Shown here: piece by piece, positions 1-7,205 of the stretch | Layout: each line of letters begins with the position of its first letter | Position numbering within the stretch: position 1 is the stretch's first letter | Assembly: GCA_964652155.1 (NCBI GenBank) | Contig: CAZZBK010000203.1 | Location: 1 to 7,471, forward strand | Length of the DNA: 7,471 bases | Origin: CAZZBK01 sp964652155 | Lineage (GTDB): Bacteria > Planctomycetota > Planctomycetia > Pirellulales > PNKZ01 | Reading direction: 5' to 3' | Notes under the pieces: model-generated | Told to the model about the DNA's origin: nothing | Databases searched by the model: none | Seen by the model: only the letters and a program-made list of their open reading frames with translations | Made by a program: the position numbers and the translations under genes

Positions 1-2
1 CG

Positions 3-2396
3 ACGATCAATGTCGCGGACGACACATGGTTGATTTCGGGGATCGCAGAAGCCGACCGCCCGACCGTGGGGATGTCTGTATATCTCACCGGGGCTGCCCC
101 GACAGGCTTAGAGCTTGATCGCCGCTACATGCTGACAGTCGCCGCAAACGAAGAAGACGGAAGGCTTAGGTTTTGCCAACAGACAGGGGACCCCAACAAC
201 ATTATGGGGATCACCGCTACCGGTAGCGGGACGATGACGTACACAACGCGGTCGTCCTTGGGCGGCGGCGGAACAAATAACTGGAACGGGGCTATTTGGA
301 CAGGCGCTCTTGACGGCGGACCTGATGTCGTCTTGGGGCAGAAGCTAGCGGATCCCGCATGGACTCGGCACGAGAAGGGGTGGCGCATGAGGCGGGGGTT
401 GCTCCCGCTCGACCGCGACGTGACATACACGGACCTCGGCTCGGCTCCGATCTTGGCCCCGTCTGGGTACAGATACGGGCGCGCTATTGGTGACAGCACT
501 GGAGATGGCGTCACTATCGGGCACATCAACCAGTATTTCCCATCTGCCATTGGTATGGCCGGTCCCAATACACATCGTCGCGCGAGGATCATCGCGAAAG
601 AAATGTGGATGCGGACTTATTCGCTTTGGCACAACGATGAGGCGGACGGAAGCCGAGGAGGCGAGCGGTTTTCAACCGTTCCGGTAGTCACAAACGGACC
701 CGACAATATCGGCGGGCAATACACCGGAATGCCGCCGTCGCGTCCTTCGTGGGAGGTTAGGCTTACAGCATACAACGGCGACGTAGGAACGTGGAGTGCG
801 GAGGGGCCGTCGCCGATCACCGGTTCCTCAGACATGAGCCATGTATCCGACGCGCAGTTCTGGTCATATATGCTTTACGGGTCGTCGATCGACTTGCGAA
901 TGGCGCTACTCCAGGCGACCCATGCTGCCGGATGGAGCGACTCGGCGAGCTATTCCGAAGACGTTAGGTACATGAGCGCGGCGACAGCGAACTCAGGAGT
1001 CGGATCTCCGCATGTCACAGTGGACGGGACGACGTATTACAGATGTTTCGTTACTCCGGCATATGACGGTGGCGACCAGACTCGCGCTCGCGGGAAGGTA
1101 TTGAAGACAATCGCGCTAGCATCCCTCTTGGTCGGTGACAGCCAAAGAGAGGGGCCGGTATTCCGAGACTGGGTCACGCGGATCGTTGCGCTGATGAATG
1201 TCGCCCTTGCGGACACCACGATTATGTGCGCGGCAGCTAAGCGCGCCGGACTCGTCGCAATGGCTGACGACCATCGCACTTATGTTGGTCGAGATGTCGG
1301 GTTTTGGGCGGCGGCGCACGGGACGCTTGGCGGCCAGATCGCCGCTTTCTCTGTCGGCGATACGAACTCTACGTTGATGACGTATCTCGAAGAGCACTGG
1401 CGCGATATGGCCAACGATCCGAGCGACGGCATCACTCGCGTTACACCAACTGGTGGTGTTGCCGCGGCGCTGAATGCCAATGTTTACATTAAGTGGGGAT
1501 ACTTCGGCTACCGGCTGTGGTCTTCTGGGACCGATTACGGAAGGTCCTTCTCCAACGCCCGTTCAGAGCATTGGAACTCCGATCTGCACCCATGCCGGGA
1601 CTTAATGGGGTGGTTCGATGTCGTGCGGTTCGAGACGGATGGCAGCACGATTACGTCGCCGGGATTGACCAGCACGCAGCTTGATGAACTCGGCGTCGTT
1701 AATGGCGCTCGCGTGATGTTCAATCCGTATTCCCTGTTTCCTTATGGCTGGACGGCGTTTCGCTCCAATGGGTCTGCAACATCGACGACTGTAACGTGCC
1801 CAACTGGCGGCTTGGTCCCGAATGACTTCGCGGTAGACTTCGCCACGCTCGGAACGACGCATAAATGGTTGCTGTGGTGGAGCCCGACGGGTCCGCAGAT
1901 CCGCCAGATTTCGTCTTCGGATGGGCCAACCAGAACAGTGACGATCTCCTCGGCCTGGACTGGAGCCAATCCAGCGAATAACGACGGCATCTTTGCGGGC
2001 GTTGATTCGAGCATGTGCCCTGATGGGTTCGGCCCGGCGATCCCGTTCTACGTGGTGAACCGCAGCGGCAACACATTCAAGGTGTCCAGCACGCTGGGCG
2101 GGGCTGCCCTAACGTGGAGCATTGGCGCATCTCAATCAATCGATGGCTGGTTCCAGCCCGGAGCAACGAAGCCAACGGCAACGACGGCGGGCTATACAAC
2201 CTCGAATCTCGACTACAACGCTCACGGCACCATTCTTGCGGCAGTGGCTGCATCGTGGTTCGATAGAACCGCGCAAGCGGCAACGTCTCTATCGCGTTTT
2301 CGGGCCACATGCGAGAACTCCGGGCCGGTGACAGAGTCAAACATAACTTACAACAAGTATTACGCCAACTCGATCACAGCCGATCCAACGTTCTGA
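3..2396 (+). CDS. Large multi-domain phage virion-type protein, 5' end missing (partial)
   Basis: The frame is open from the left edge (codons from base 3 read T-I-N-V-A-D-D-T-W) to a TGA at 2394-2396. The true start therefore lies outside the window, and the TTG at 30 is not a convincing start because coding continues upstream with no ribosome site. At least 797 residues are present. Two segments resemble the short beta-sandwich modules common in phage tail and fibre proteins: one at about 60-230 (VYLTGAAPTGLELDRRYML) and one at about 2020-2140 (PFYVVNRSGNTFKVS). Between them, about 840-1560 encodes a W/A/L-rich stretch with several likely helices, including YLEEHWRDM. An alpha-helical toroid-type domain is conceivable but unproven. 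No catalytic motif was recognised. It is followed after 7 bases by the cupin-like gene and shares its strand with all the virion genes. A host-surface-contacting or tail-associated role is inferred from composition and context. Confidence is high that it codes and low for its function. Confidence 0.72.
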   Translation, partial: TINVADDTWLISGIAEADRPTVGMSVYLTGAAPTGLELDRRYMLTVAANEEDGRLRFCQQTGDPNNIMGITATGSGTMTYTTRSSLGGGGTNNWNGAIWTGALDGGPDVVLGQKLADPAWTRHEKGWRMRRGLLPLDRDVTYTDLGSAPILAPSGYRYGRAIGDSTGDGVTIGHINQYFPSAIGMAGPNTHRRARIIAKEMWMRTYSLWHNDEADGSRGGERFSTVPVVTNGPDNIGGQYTGMPPSRPSWEVRLTAYNGDVGTWSAEGPSPITGSSDMSHVSDAQFWSYMLYGSSIDLRMALLQATHAAGWSDSASYSEDVRYMSAATANSGVGSPHVTVDGTTYYRCFVTPAYDGGDQTRARGKVLKTIALASLLVGDSQREGPVFRDWVTRIVALMNVALADTTIMCAAAKRAGLVAMADDHRTYVGRDVGFWAAAHGTLGGQIAAFSVGDTNSTLMTYLEEHWRDMANDPSDGITRVTPTGGVAAALNANVYIKWGYFGYRLWSSGTDYGRSFSNARSEHWNSDLHPCRDLMGWFDVVRFETDGSTITSPGLTSTQLDELGVVNGARVMFNPYSLFPYGWTAFRSNGSATSTTVTCPTGGLVPNDFAVDFATLGTTHKWLLWWSPTGPQIRQISSSDGPTRTVTISSAWTGANPANNDGIFAGVDSSMCPDGFGPAIPFYVVNRSGNTFKVSSTLGGAALTWSIGASQSIDGWFQPGATKPTATTAGYTTSNLDYNAHGTILAAVAASWFDRTAQAATSLSRFRATCENSGPVTESNITYNKYYANSITADPTF

Positions 2397-2403
2397 GGAA
2401 GCC

Positions 2404-2769
2404 ATGACTAACGCCACGCCTTATCGACTGCTGGATGGCATCTTTAACTACGGCGAGATGTTCACGTACCCGAATCGTCTTGTCGGCGTCGGCGCGCATG
2501 TCGTGATGCACGCGCACGAGTTCGACCACATGATGATCACTTGGCCCGGAGTTGGGAACCCGCGCTATCTGCTAGAGGCGATCGTCGATGGGAAGTCAGT
2601 GACTCGCGAGCTTGGCCCGTGTGAGTGCGCTTACGTGAAAGCCGGCGTGCATCACAAGTTAACGATGATCGCAGGCGAAGAGGGCGGATTCATCTGCGTG
2701 TTCAGCAAGTACGGGCCGAACGGCGAACGTCGCGCTGACGTGCTGGCCTCATTCAAGGAGGATGTGTGA
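2404..2769 (+). CDS. Small cupin-like protein
   Basis: A 121-residue protein starting at ATG 2404, with GAGGAA at 2395-2400 overlapping the stop of the gene before. The sequence suggests a single cupin barrel. A first metal-site-like motif has H36, H38 and H42, with E39 between them (HAHEFDHMM). A second, shorter motif has G81, H83 and H84 (KAGVHHKL), roughly the cupin spacing of P/A-G-x-x-H. Hydrophobic beta-rich segments lie between them. Cupins bind divalent metals and may be enzymes, isomerases or plain sugar- or ligand-binding folds, and sequence alone does not choose between these. There is no signal peptide or membrane segment. The gene lies between the large virion-type gene and a small unrecognised gene, and its stop overlaps the next start, so co-translation is likely. 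In a virion cluster it might be a small structural or decoration protein, or a modifier of surface sugars. The fold call is moderate and the function is unknown. Confidence 0.72.
   Translation: MTNATPYRLLDGIFNYGEMFTYPNRLVGVGAHVVMHAHEFDHMMITWPGVGNPRYLLEAIVDGKSVTRELGPCECAYVKAGVHHKLTMIAGEEGGFICVFSKYGPNGERRADVLASFKEDV
2755..2761 (+). promoter_or_regulatory. Strong ribosome binding site AAGGAGG
   Basis: A full Shine-Dalgarno heptamer lies inside the last codons of the cupin-like gene, 7 bases before the ATG at 2769. It decides the start of the next gene. The in-frame GTG at 2766 lies only 4 bases downstream and is less well placed. It is the best ribosome site in the window. Confidence 0.85.
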
Positions 2770-3179
2770 TGCCCGCAATCCTTATGGTTCAGCGAACCGA
2801 CAACGTGAAAGCAGATCGCATCGCAAACGCGAAGGCGTTCAAGGCCGGCATGGTGCTTTCCGTCTGCAAAACTGACGCCGAGTTCAGCCAGTGGGAGCGC
2901 GACAACTTGGACTTCTACTACGTAAGCGACGCCGAGCCACATGAGTTGGAGTACCTAACTGAGCATGAGCAGTACCGTGATAGCGAGATTGATCCGACCG
3001 CCGCAAAGCCTGCCCGCACCGTCAAGGTCGATTTTGCGAAAGTGATGAAAGAGCCTGGAGCGGGAAGCCGCGCTAAACAAGGCGGCGAGAAGGTCGACAC
3101 GAAGGAAGTGACGTTCAAGGACGTGAAGAAATTCGAAACCCTCGCGCCGGAGTTGCCCGGCCTTGTCGTGGTGGGCTGA
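2769..3179 (+). CDS. Small phage protein of unknown function (136 residues)
   Basis: The start is taken as ATG 2769, whose A is also the last base of the preceding stop (TGATG), because AAGGAGG sits 7 bases upstream. A GTG at 2766 would add one residue. The protein is soluble and charged, with no signal peptide or transmembrane segment. The first half (residues 1-70) alternates short hydrophobic strands with helix-prone charged stretches. It includes FKAGMVLSVCK and an acidic aromatic patch around residues 44-68. Residues 75-125 are lysine- and glutamate-rich and look flexible, and the protein ends in a hydrophobic tail (LPGLVVVG). I do not recognise a named family. Similar small, variable proteins with an early basic half and an acidic middle are common between tail genes of uncultured phages, so a head-tail or tail accessory role is possible. 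This is inference from position only. Confidence 0.75.
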   Translation: MPAILMVQRTDNVKADRIANAKAFKAGMVLSVCKTDAEFSQWERDNLDFYYVSDAEPHELEYLTEHEQYRDSEIDPTAAKPARTVKVDFAKVMKEPGAGSRAKQGGEKVDTKEVTFKDVKKFETLAPELPGLVVVG

Positions 3180-3182
3180 TCG

Positions 3183-4247
3183 ATGCCGACGCGCACCCTC
3201 AGATACGGCGGCGGAGGGTCTCCCGACCACACCACAACGGCGTCGTTTGTGTCGTGGGCTCAGGCTAACGATCCGTTTGCTGATGACCTCATTCTGAAGG
3301 TCGAGTGGGCGTCCTCGGCGAACGTCGTCACTGATGAGCTGAACTTCACCGGCGTCACGATGGGGACGAACCGCCTCATTATCGAGGCGCAGTCCGGGCA
3401 GTCGTGGCGAGATCATGCGAACGTGGCCACCAATGTCCGCGCGTATGATGCGTCGCTTGGTGCGTGCTGGGAGCGGTCTGGCGCCAACCAGAAGAATATC
3501 GTCGTCGACTCGTCCGTTCAGAACCTGACGATCCGCAATCTGCAATTCCGTGGCGCTCCTTCGAACTTCTACAGCGAGCTGATGAACGTCCGGGCAAGCG
3601 CGGACCTTGTCATCGAAAACAACATCTTCGAGTTGCGCGTGGCGGGCCAGCGCGGGGTGTACATTCGGCCTGACGGCGCGTCGACAATCGCGGTTAGAAA
3701 CAATTTCTTCCACTGCACGGCGGCGGTCGGCTGGGCTCTCGTTTTCTCGCAGGCCGGTGTGTCGTCTACCCCAACAGTCGTAAACAATACCTTCGCGAAC
3801 ACCGGTTCAGCCGGGTCATCGATCGGCATCCGGTACGAGTCGGCCTATTTCACCGGCGCAACGCATCGGAACAACGCATTCGTTGGGTTCGCCACGGATG
3901 CGTCGTTTAACTCGATCTCGCACACCGCGAGGACCAACAACGCGACGAGCCTCTCGTCTGGCGCATCCGGACTTGGCGGCACTAGCAACCAATACGACGC
4001 GGTTGGGGCCGACGAGTTCGAAAGCTTCTCCGGCACGATCGATCTGCGGCTGAAGTCGACGAGCGCAAAGCTCAAAGACAACGGCACCAGCACGGACGCT
4101 CCGTCGACGGATAGCTCGGGTGCGTCGCGCAACGGAACGACGGACATCGGCGCGCATGAGTATCAATCTGGTGGCGGCGGTCTCGCAGCCAATCCCTTGT
4201 TCGGCGGCGGAGCCGCCTGTCACCCCATTCGAGGATTTGTGGCATGA
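3183..4247 (+). CDS. Right-handed beta-helix protein, likely tailspike or surface-binding
   Basis: A 354-residue protein starting at ATG 3183, with GGTGGG at 3170-3175 as a modest ribosome site. After an N-terminal domain of about 100 residues, hydrophobic-N-N-x-F type rungs recur at N119, N146, N173, N201 and N230, a spacing of 27, 27, 28 and 29 residues. This is typical of a parallel beta-helix with asparagine ladders, the fold of pectate-lyase-like enzymes and phage tailspikes. Residues 275-327 match the usual closing segment of such proteins: an F/S-rich strand, then DLRLKSTSAKLKDNG, then R316 and DIGAHEY at 321-327. A glycine-rich linker and a short hydrophobic tail follow (residues 329-354). 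No active-site acid cluster could be picked out, so a binding role is as likely as glycan cleavage. There is no signal peptide. The stop overlaps the next start (ATGA at 4244-4247), indicating translational coupling. Confidence 0.8.
   Translation: MPTRTLRYGGGGSPDHTTTASFVSWAQANDPFADDLILKVEWASSANVVTDELNFTGVTMGTNRLIIEAQSGQSWRDHANVATNVRAYDASLGACWERSGANQKNIVVDSSVQNLTIRNLQFRGAPSNFYSELMNVRASADLVIENNIFELRVAGQRGVYIRPDGASTIAVRNNFFHCTAAVGWALVFSQAGVSSTPTVVNNTFANTGSAGSSIGIRYESAYFTGATHRNNAFVGFATDASFNSISHTARTNNATSLSSGASGLGGTSNQYDAVGADEFESFSGTIDLRLKSTSAKLKDNGTSTDAPSTDSSGASRNGTTDIGAHEYQSGGGGLAANPLFGGGAACHPIRGFVA
4203..4217. other. Perfect GC hairpin inside the end of the beta-helix gene
   Basis: GGCGGC, a 3-base loop, then GCCGCC form a 6-bp inverted repeat, ending 13 bases before the GAGGA ribosome site of the next gene. 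It encodes the Gly/Ala tail linker, so it may only reflect codon use. There is no run of T after it, so it is not a terminator. An effect on translation of the next gene is possible but unproven. Confidence 0.4.
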
Positions 4248-4987
4248 GCATTCCCGATTACGCTCCTTCGACTGTCATTCGCGACAAGTTCAACACCTTC
4301 CGCCCGAGCACAGGCGCTCCGTACACGCTCGCTGGCACGCCAGCCTTGTCCGTCTACAAGGACAACTCGACGACGCAATCGACGACAGGCGTCACGTTGA
4401 CGGTCGACTTCGACGGCATCGCCGGGCTGCATGACTGGGCGGTGGATACGAGCGCGGACGGCACATTCTACTCGGCCGGGTCGAGCTTCACCGTCATCTG
4501 CACGACGGGCACGGTCGACAGCGTCAGCTTTGTCGGCGCAATCGTCGGCCGTTTCACGCTCAATAAGCAGTCGGCGCTCAGGCCCACGACCGCTGGCCGC
4601 ACGCTCGACGTGTCGGCAGGCGGCGAGGCGGGCATCGATTGGGCTAACGTCGGAGGCCCGACCACTACGGTCAGCCTGAGCAATACAACCGTTGGCAACT
4701 TAACCAACGCGCCTACGGCTGGAGACTTGACCGCGACGATGAAGGCTTCGGTCAATGCCGAAGTTCTCGACGTGCTCGTGACTGATACGTTCGGCGAAGC
4801 AAGTGGAGTGCCCACTTCTAACGCATCGTTGAAAGATAAGATCAGTTGGCTGACCACTCTTTCGCGAAACACCATTACCCAGACCAGCACGACCCAATCG
4901 CTGAAGAACGATGCCGGTTCCGGTACGGTGGCTACATCGACCATTAGCGACGATGGCACAACGTTCACCCGCGGTGAGTGGGCCTGA
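4244..4987 (+). CDS. Modular tail/baseplate-type virion protein, threonine-rich
   Basis: A 247-residue protein whose ATG at 4244 overlaps the previous stop, with GAGGA at 4231-4235 upstream. It has three visible parts. Residues 1-107 form a beta-rich domain (VIRDKFNTF, then TGVTLTVDFDGIAGLHDW, then DGTFYSAGSSF), reminiscent of the N-terminal beta domains of phage upper-baseplate or fibre-anchor proteins. Residues 111-150 carry a linker I recognise from many phage tail proteins (LRPTTAGRTLDVSA, then GIDWANVG). Residues 168-247 are a C-terminal domain also seen widely in tailed phages: VNAEVLDVLVTDTF, a probable helical KISWL segment, and a closing SDDGTTFTRGEW at 235-246. The family resemblance is from memory, not a search. 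The likely role is a structural connector or oligomeric fibre component. No enzyme motif is seen. The frame ends in tandem stops, TGA at 4985 followed by TAG at 4988. Confidence 0.8.
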   Translation: MSIPDYAPSTVIRDKFNTFRPSTGAPYTLAGTPALSVYKDNSTTQSTTGVTLTVDFDGIAGLHDWAVDTSADGTFYSAGSSFTVICTTGTVDSVSFVGAIVGRFTLNKQSALRPTTAGRTLDVSAGGEAGIDWANVGGPTTTVSLSNTTVGNLTNAPTAGDLTATMKASVNAEVLDVLVTDTFGEASGVPTSNASLKDKISWLTTLSRNTITQTSTTQSLKNDAGSGTVATSTISDDGTTFTRGEWA

Positions 4988-4990
4988 TAG
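4985..4990 (+). other. Tandem in-frame stop codons TGA TAG
   Basis: The modular tail protein gene ends with two consecutive stops. They lie directly before the ATG at 4991, leaving no free spacer. The double stop would block read-through into the next reading frame and keep the ribosome close to the next start. Confidence 0.8.
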
Positions 4991-5221
4991 ATGGCTATCG
5001 ACACACGCGATGAGCGTGCGGCGTGCATCGCCATCGCGATGGGCCACGGCCGCGTATGGCCAAGCCCGGATGGGGCGATCGTAGCGGCAGATAGACAACA
5101 CATAGATTGGTCATATCCTGGCATTGCTGCGACAGCGCCATCGGAAGAGGCCAGCGAAGGCATCCCGTTCTCGCCGACGTTCTCTCCGGTGCAGAGCATC
5201 ACCGACCTCCTCATCCGCTGA
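4991..5221 (+). CDS. Small conserved-type phage protein, 76 residues
   Basis: The ATG at 4991 follows the double stop of the preceding gene directly. The ribosome site is weak (GGTGAG at 4973-4978, 12 bases away), so coupling to the upstream gene is likely. The protein begins MAIDTRDERAACIAIAMGHG and continues with a W-P-S-P-D-G turn (residues 23-28) and DRQHIDWSYPGI (residues 34-45). It then has a low-complexity S/P/E-rich half that ends in a short helix. I recall very similar small proteins, opening with MAIDT-R/D-R and holding a PDG and a D-R-Q motif, beside tail and portal genes of many phages, but their function is not known to me. It has no membrane segment or signal peptide. Its location between the connector-type protein and the portal suggests a minor virion or assembly role. 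Confidence 0.75.
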   Translation: MAIDTRDERAACIAIAMGHGRVWPSPDGAIVAADRQHIDWSYPGIAATAPSEEASEGIPFSPTFSPVQSITDLLIR

Positions 5222-5233
5222 CGGGTATCGCCG

Positions 5234-7201
5234 ATGCTGACGAAGCCACTCTTGAGCCAGCGCGAGCCGGCCCAGGATCAGGAGGTCATTGACCTTCAGA
5301 TCGATCGCTGGGACCGCTCCGTCGCCGCTCACGGCTCGTGGCAGGAGAGCGCGAAGGTCTGCACAGATTTCGTCGAGGGCAACCAGTGGTCGGACGCTGA
5401 TCGTGCAAAGCTGCTGGCGGAAAAGCGTCCGCCCGTCACCCTAAACAAGATCAACCCGCTGCGCCGCATGCTCGTCGGCTACTTCCGGCAGAACCGCTAC
5501 GACATCAAGTACCTGCCCGGCGCCTACGGCAACGACGAAAGCGCGCGCGCCCTCACTCACGTCGCGAAGCAGGTCTCAGAGATCAATCAGACACCTTGGA
5601 ACGAGGCCGAGGTGTTCAACGACGGCCTAGTCACGGCGCGCGGCTACTTCGACCTACGTTGTGATTACACGGACAACGTCTTCGGCGACATCAAGGAGTG
5701 CGTGCTCGACCCGTTCGCGGTCTACCCGGACCCGGAGGCCGACACCTACGACCCGGCCGGCTGGAACTTCGTGATGATCTCGCGCTGGTTGTCGTGGAAC
5801 ACGATCCAAGAGGTGTTTGGGAAAGGTGCAGCAACGCTCGTCGACACGCTGGGGCAGAACTCGACGCGATCTGGCATGGCGACGACGGGCAGCGCCGACG
5901 AGGAAGTCTCGCCCGAGCGCTGGTTCATGCTCGAGAGCTACATGAACGGCCACAACAGCCTCATGCGCCTGCCAAACCGCGTCGGCGGGCCCTACGACTT
6001 CATAGACAAGCAGCGCAAGCTCGTGCGCGTCATCGAGTGCCAGCATCGCGTCGTCAAGATGGTCAAGCAGTTCGTCGACCTGCAGACCGGAGACCGCAAG
6101 ACGATCCCCGACACCTGGGACGCCGCCCGCATCCGCAAGACCGTCGAGTATTGGGCCTATCAGGGCATCCAGATTGACGTGGCGCCTGGCATCGAGAAGC
6201 GCATTCGGCACACCTATACCGCCGCCGACATCGTGCTCTATGACGACTGGTCCCTCGATCGCTCGTTCACCGTCATCCCGTACTTCGCCTATTTCCGCCG
6301 CGGCAAGACGCGCGGCTTCGTCGATGATCTGCTTGACCCGCAGCGCGAGATCAACAAGCGCCGCTCGGCCATCCTCCACATCCTCTCGACGCAGAGCAAT
6401 TCGGGCTGGATATGGGAGGAGAACTCGCTCTCCGAGGAGATGGAGCAGCGCATCGAGGACGAGGGCGCGCGGCCAGGCCTGCACATCAAGCACAAGCAGG
6501 GCATGTCGCCACCCAAGCGCATCGAGCCGGCGGCGCCGCCTGCCAATGTTGAGCGCGCCGAGAAGGCGGCCGAGCTCGACCTCAAGGAGATCAGTGGCAT
6601 CAACGACAGCGCGCTCGGCAATCTCGATCGCGTGCAGTCGGGCAGGGCGGTCATCGCGCGCCAGCGCCAAGCGATCGTCGGCGCCGAAGAGTATTTCGAC
6701 AACTTTGCCCGCTCGCGCGAGTTCCGCGCGCGCCGCATCCTCGAGATGATCCAGACCTACTACACCGAGCAGCGCTTGGTGCGCGTGCGCGGCGACGGTC
6801 AGGGCGGCACCGAATACAACGACCTGATCATCAACCAGCTCACCCCGGAGGGCCGCGTCATCAACAACGTGGCGCTCGGCCGCTACACCGTGGCGATGGA
6901 TGAGACGCCGATGGCGTCGACATTCGCCGATCAGGACTTCGACGACATCGCGACCATGCGCAAGGACATGGGCATCCCGATCCCCGACGACATCGTGGTT
7001 GAAGCCTCGAGCGTCGGGCGCAAGCGCGAGATCGTCGATCGCCTGCGCGCCCAGCAGGGCCTCCTTCCGAGCGGCGCGGCCCCGACAGCCCCAGGCGCCG
7101 CGCCGGCGGCTCCCGGCGTGCCGGCCTCGACGCCAGCCCTCACGCCGCCGCCCAACAACATCCCCGTCGCTCCGAACGTTCCGCAGAACCGAGGCATGTA
7201 G
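5234..7201 (+). CDS. Portal protein, P22-like type
   Basis: A 655-residue protein; P22's own portal is about 725. The ATG at 5234 is the only start possible before the in-frame TGA at 5219, although its ribosome site is poor. Portal proteins form the ring at one capsid vertex, dock the terminase motor and the tail, and act as the DNA channel. Motifs typical of the P22-like family are visible in order. They are FVEGNQW (46-52), RPPVTLNKINPLRRMLVG (65-82), then Y-F-R-Q-N-R (83-88) and DPFAVYPDPEADTYD (159-173). Later come the LLDPQREINKRRS stem-like region (366-378) and SGRAVIARQRQA (469-480), followed by YFDNF and a long charged helix with RARRILEMIQTYY. Residues from about 610 are a Pro/Ala-rich, probably disordered tail. 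The family call rests on motif recognition and is secure in kind. The gene is richer in G+C than those to its left. Confidence 0.92.
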   Translation: MLTKPLLSQREPAQDQEVIDLQIDRWDRSVAAHGSWQESAKVCTDFVEGNQWSDADRAKLLAEKRPPVTLNKINPLRRMLVGYFRQNRYDIKYLPGAYGNDESARALTHVAKQVSEINQTPWNEAEVFNDGLVTARGYFDLRCDYTDNVFGDIKECVLDPFAVYPDPEADTYDPAGWNFVMISRWLSWNTIQEVFGKGAATLVDTLGQNSTRSGMATTGSADEEVSPERWFMLESYMNGHNSLMRLPNRVGGPYDFIDKQRKLVRVIECQHRVVKMVKQFVDLQTGDRKTIPDTWDAARIRKTVEYWAYQGIQIDVAPGIEKRIRHTYTAADIVLYDDWSLDRSFTVIPYFAYFRRGKTRGFVDDLLDPQREINKRRSAILHILSTQSNSGWIWEENSLSEEMEQRIEDEGARPGLHIKHKQGMSPPKRIEPAAPPANVERAEKAAELDLKEISGINDSALGNLDRVQSGRAVIARQRQAIVGAEEYFDNFARSREFRARRILEMIQTYYTEQRLVRVRGDGQGGTEYNDLIINQLTPEGRVINNVALGRYTVAMDETPMASTFADQDFDDIATMRKDMGIPIPDDIVVEASSVGRKREIVDRLRAQQGLLPSGAAPTAPGAAPAAPGVPASTPALTPPPNNIPVAPNVPQNRGM

Positions 7202-7205
7202 ACCC

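Noticed and set aside
30..32. TTG as the start of the first gene
   Set aside because: The same frame is open and protein-like back to the window edge, and no ribosome site precedes the TTG, so the gene begins outside the window.
2955..3713. A 252-codon minus-strand frame spanning the junction of two + strand genes
   Set aside because: It crosses two well-supported genes with good ribosome-site and overlap evidence, and its product is arginine-rich shadow sequence.
4203..4217. Intrinsic terminator at the end of the beta-helix gene
   Set aside because: The 6-bp hairpin has no following T run and lies inside coding sequence upstream of a coupled gene.
3183..4247. Secreted bacterial pectate lyase or autotransporter instead of a phage protein
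   Set aside because: There is no signal peptide or outer-membrane barrel domain, and the gene is coupled within a phage structural cluster ending in a portal gene.
4468..5214. A 248-codon open frame on the minus strand opposite the modular tail gene
   Set aside because: It lies over a gene with recognised tail motifs and over the start of the 76-residue gene, and its translation is low-complexity with no family signal.
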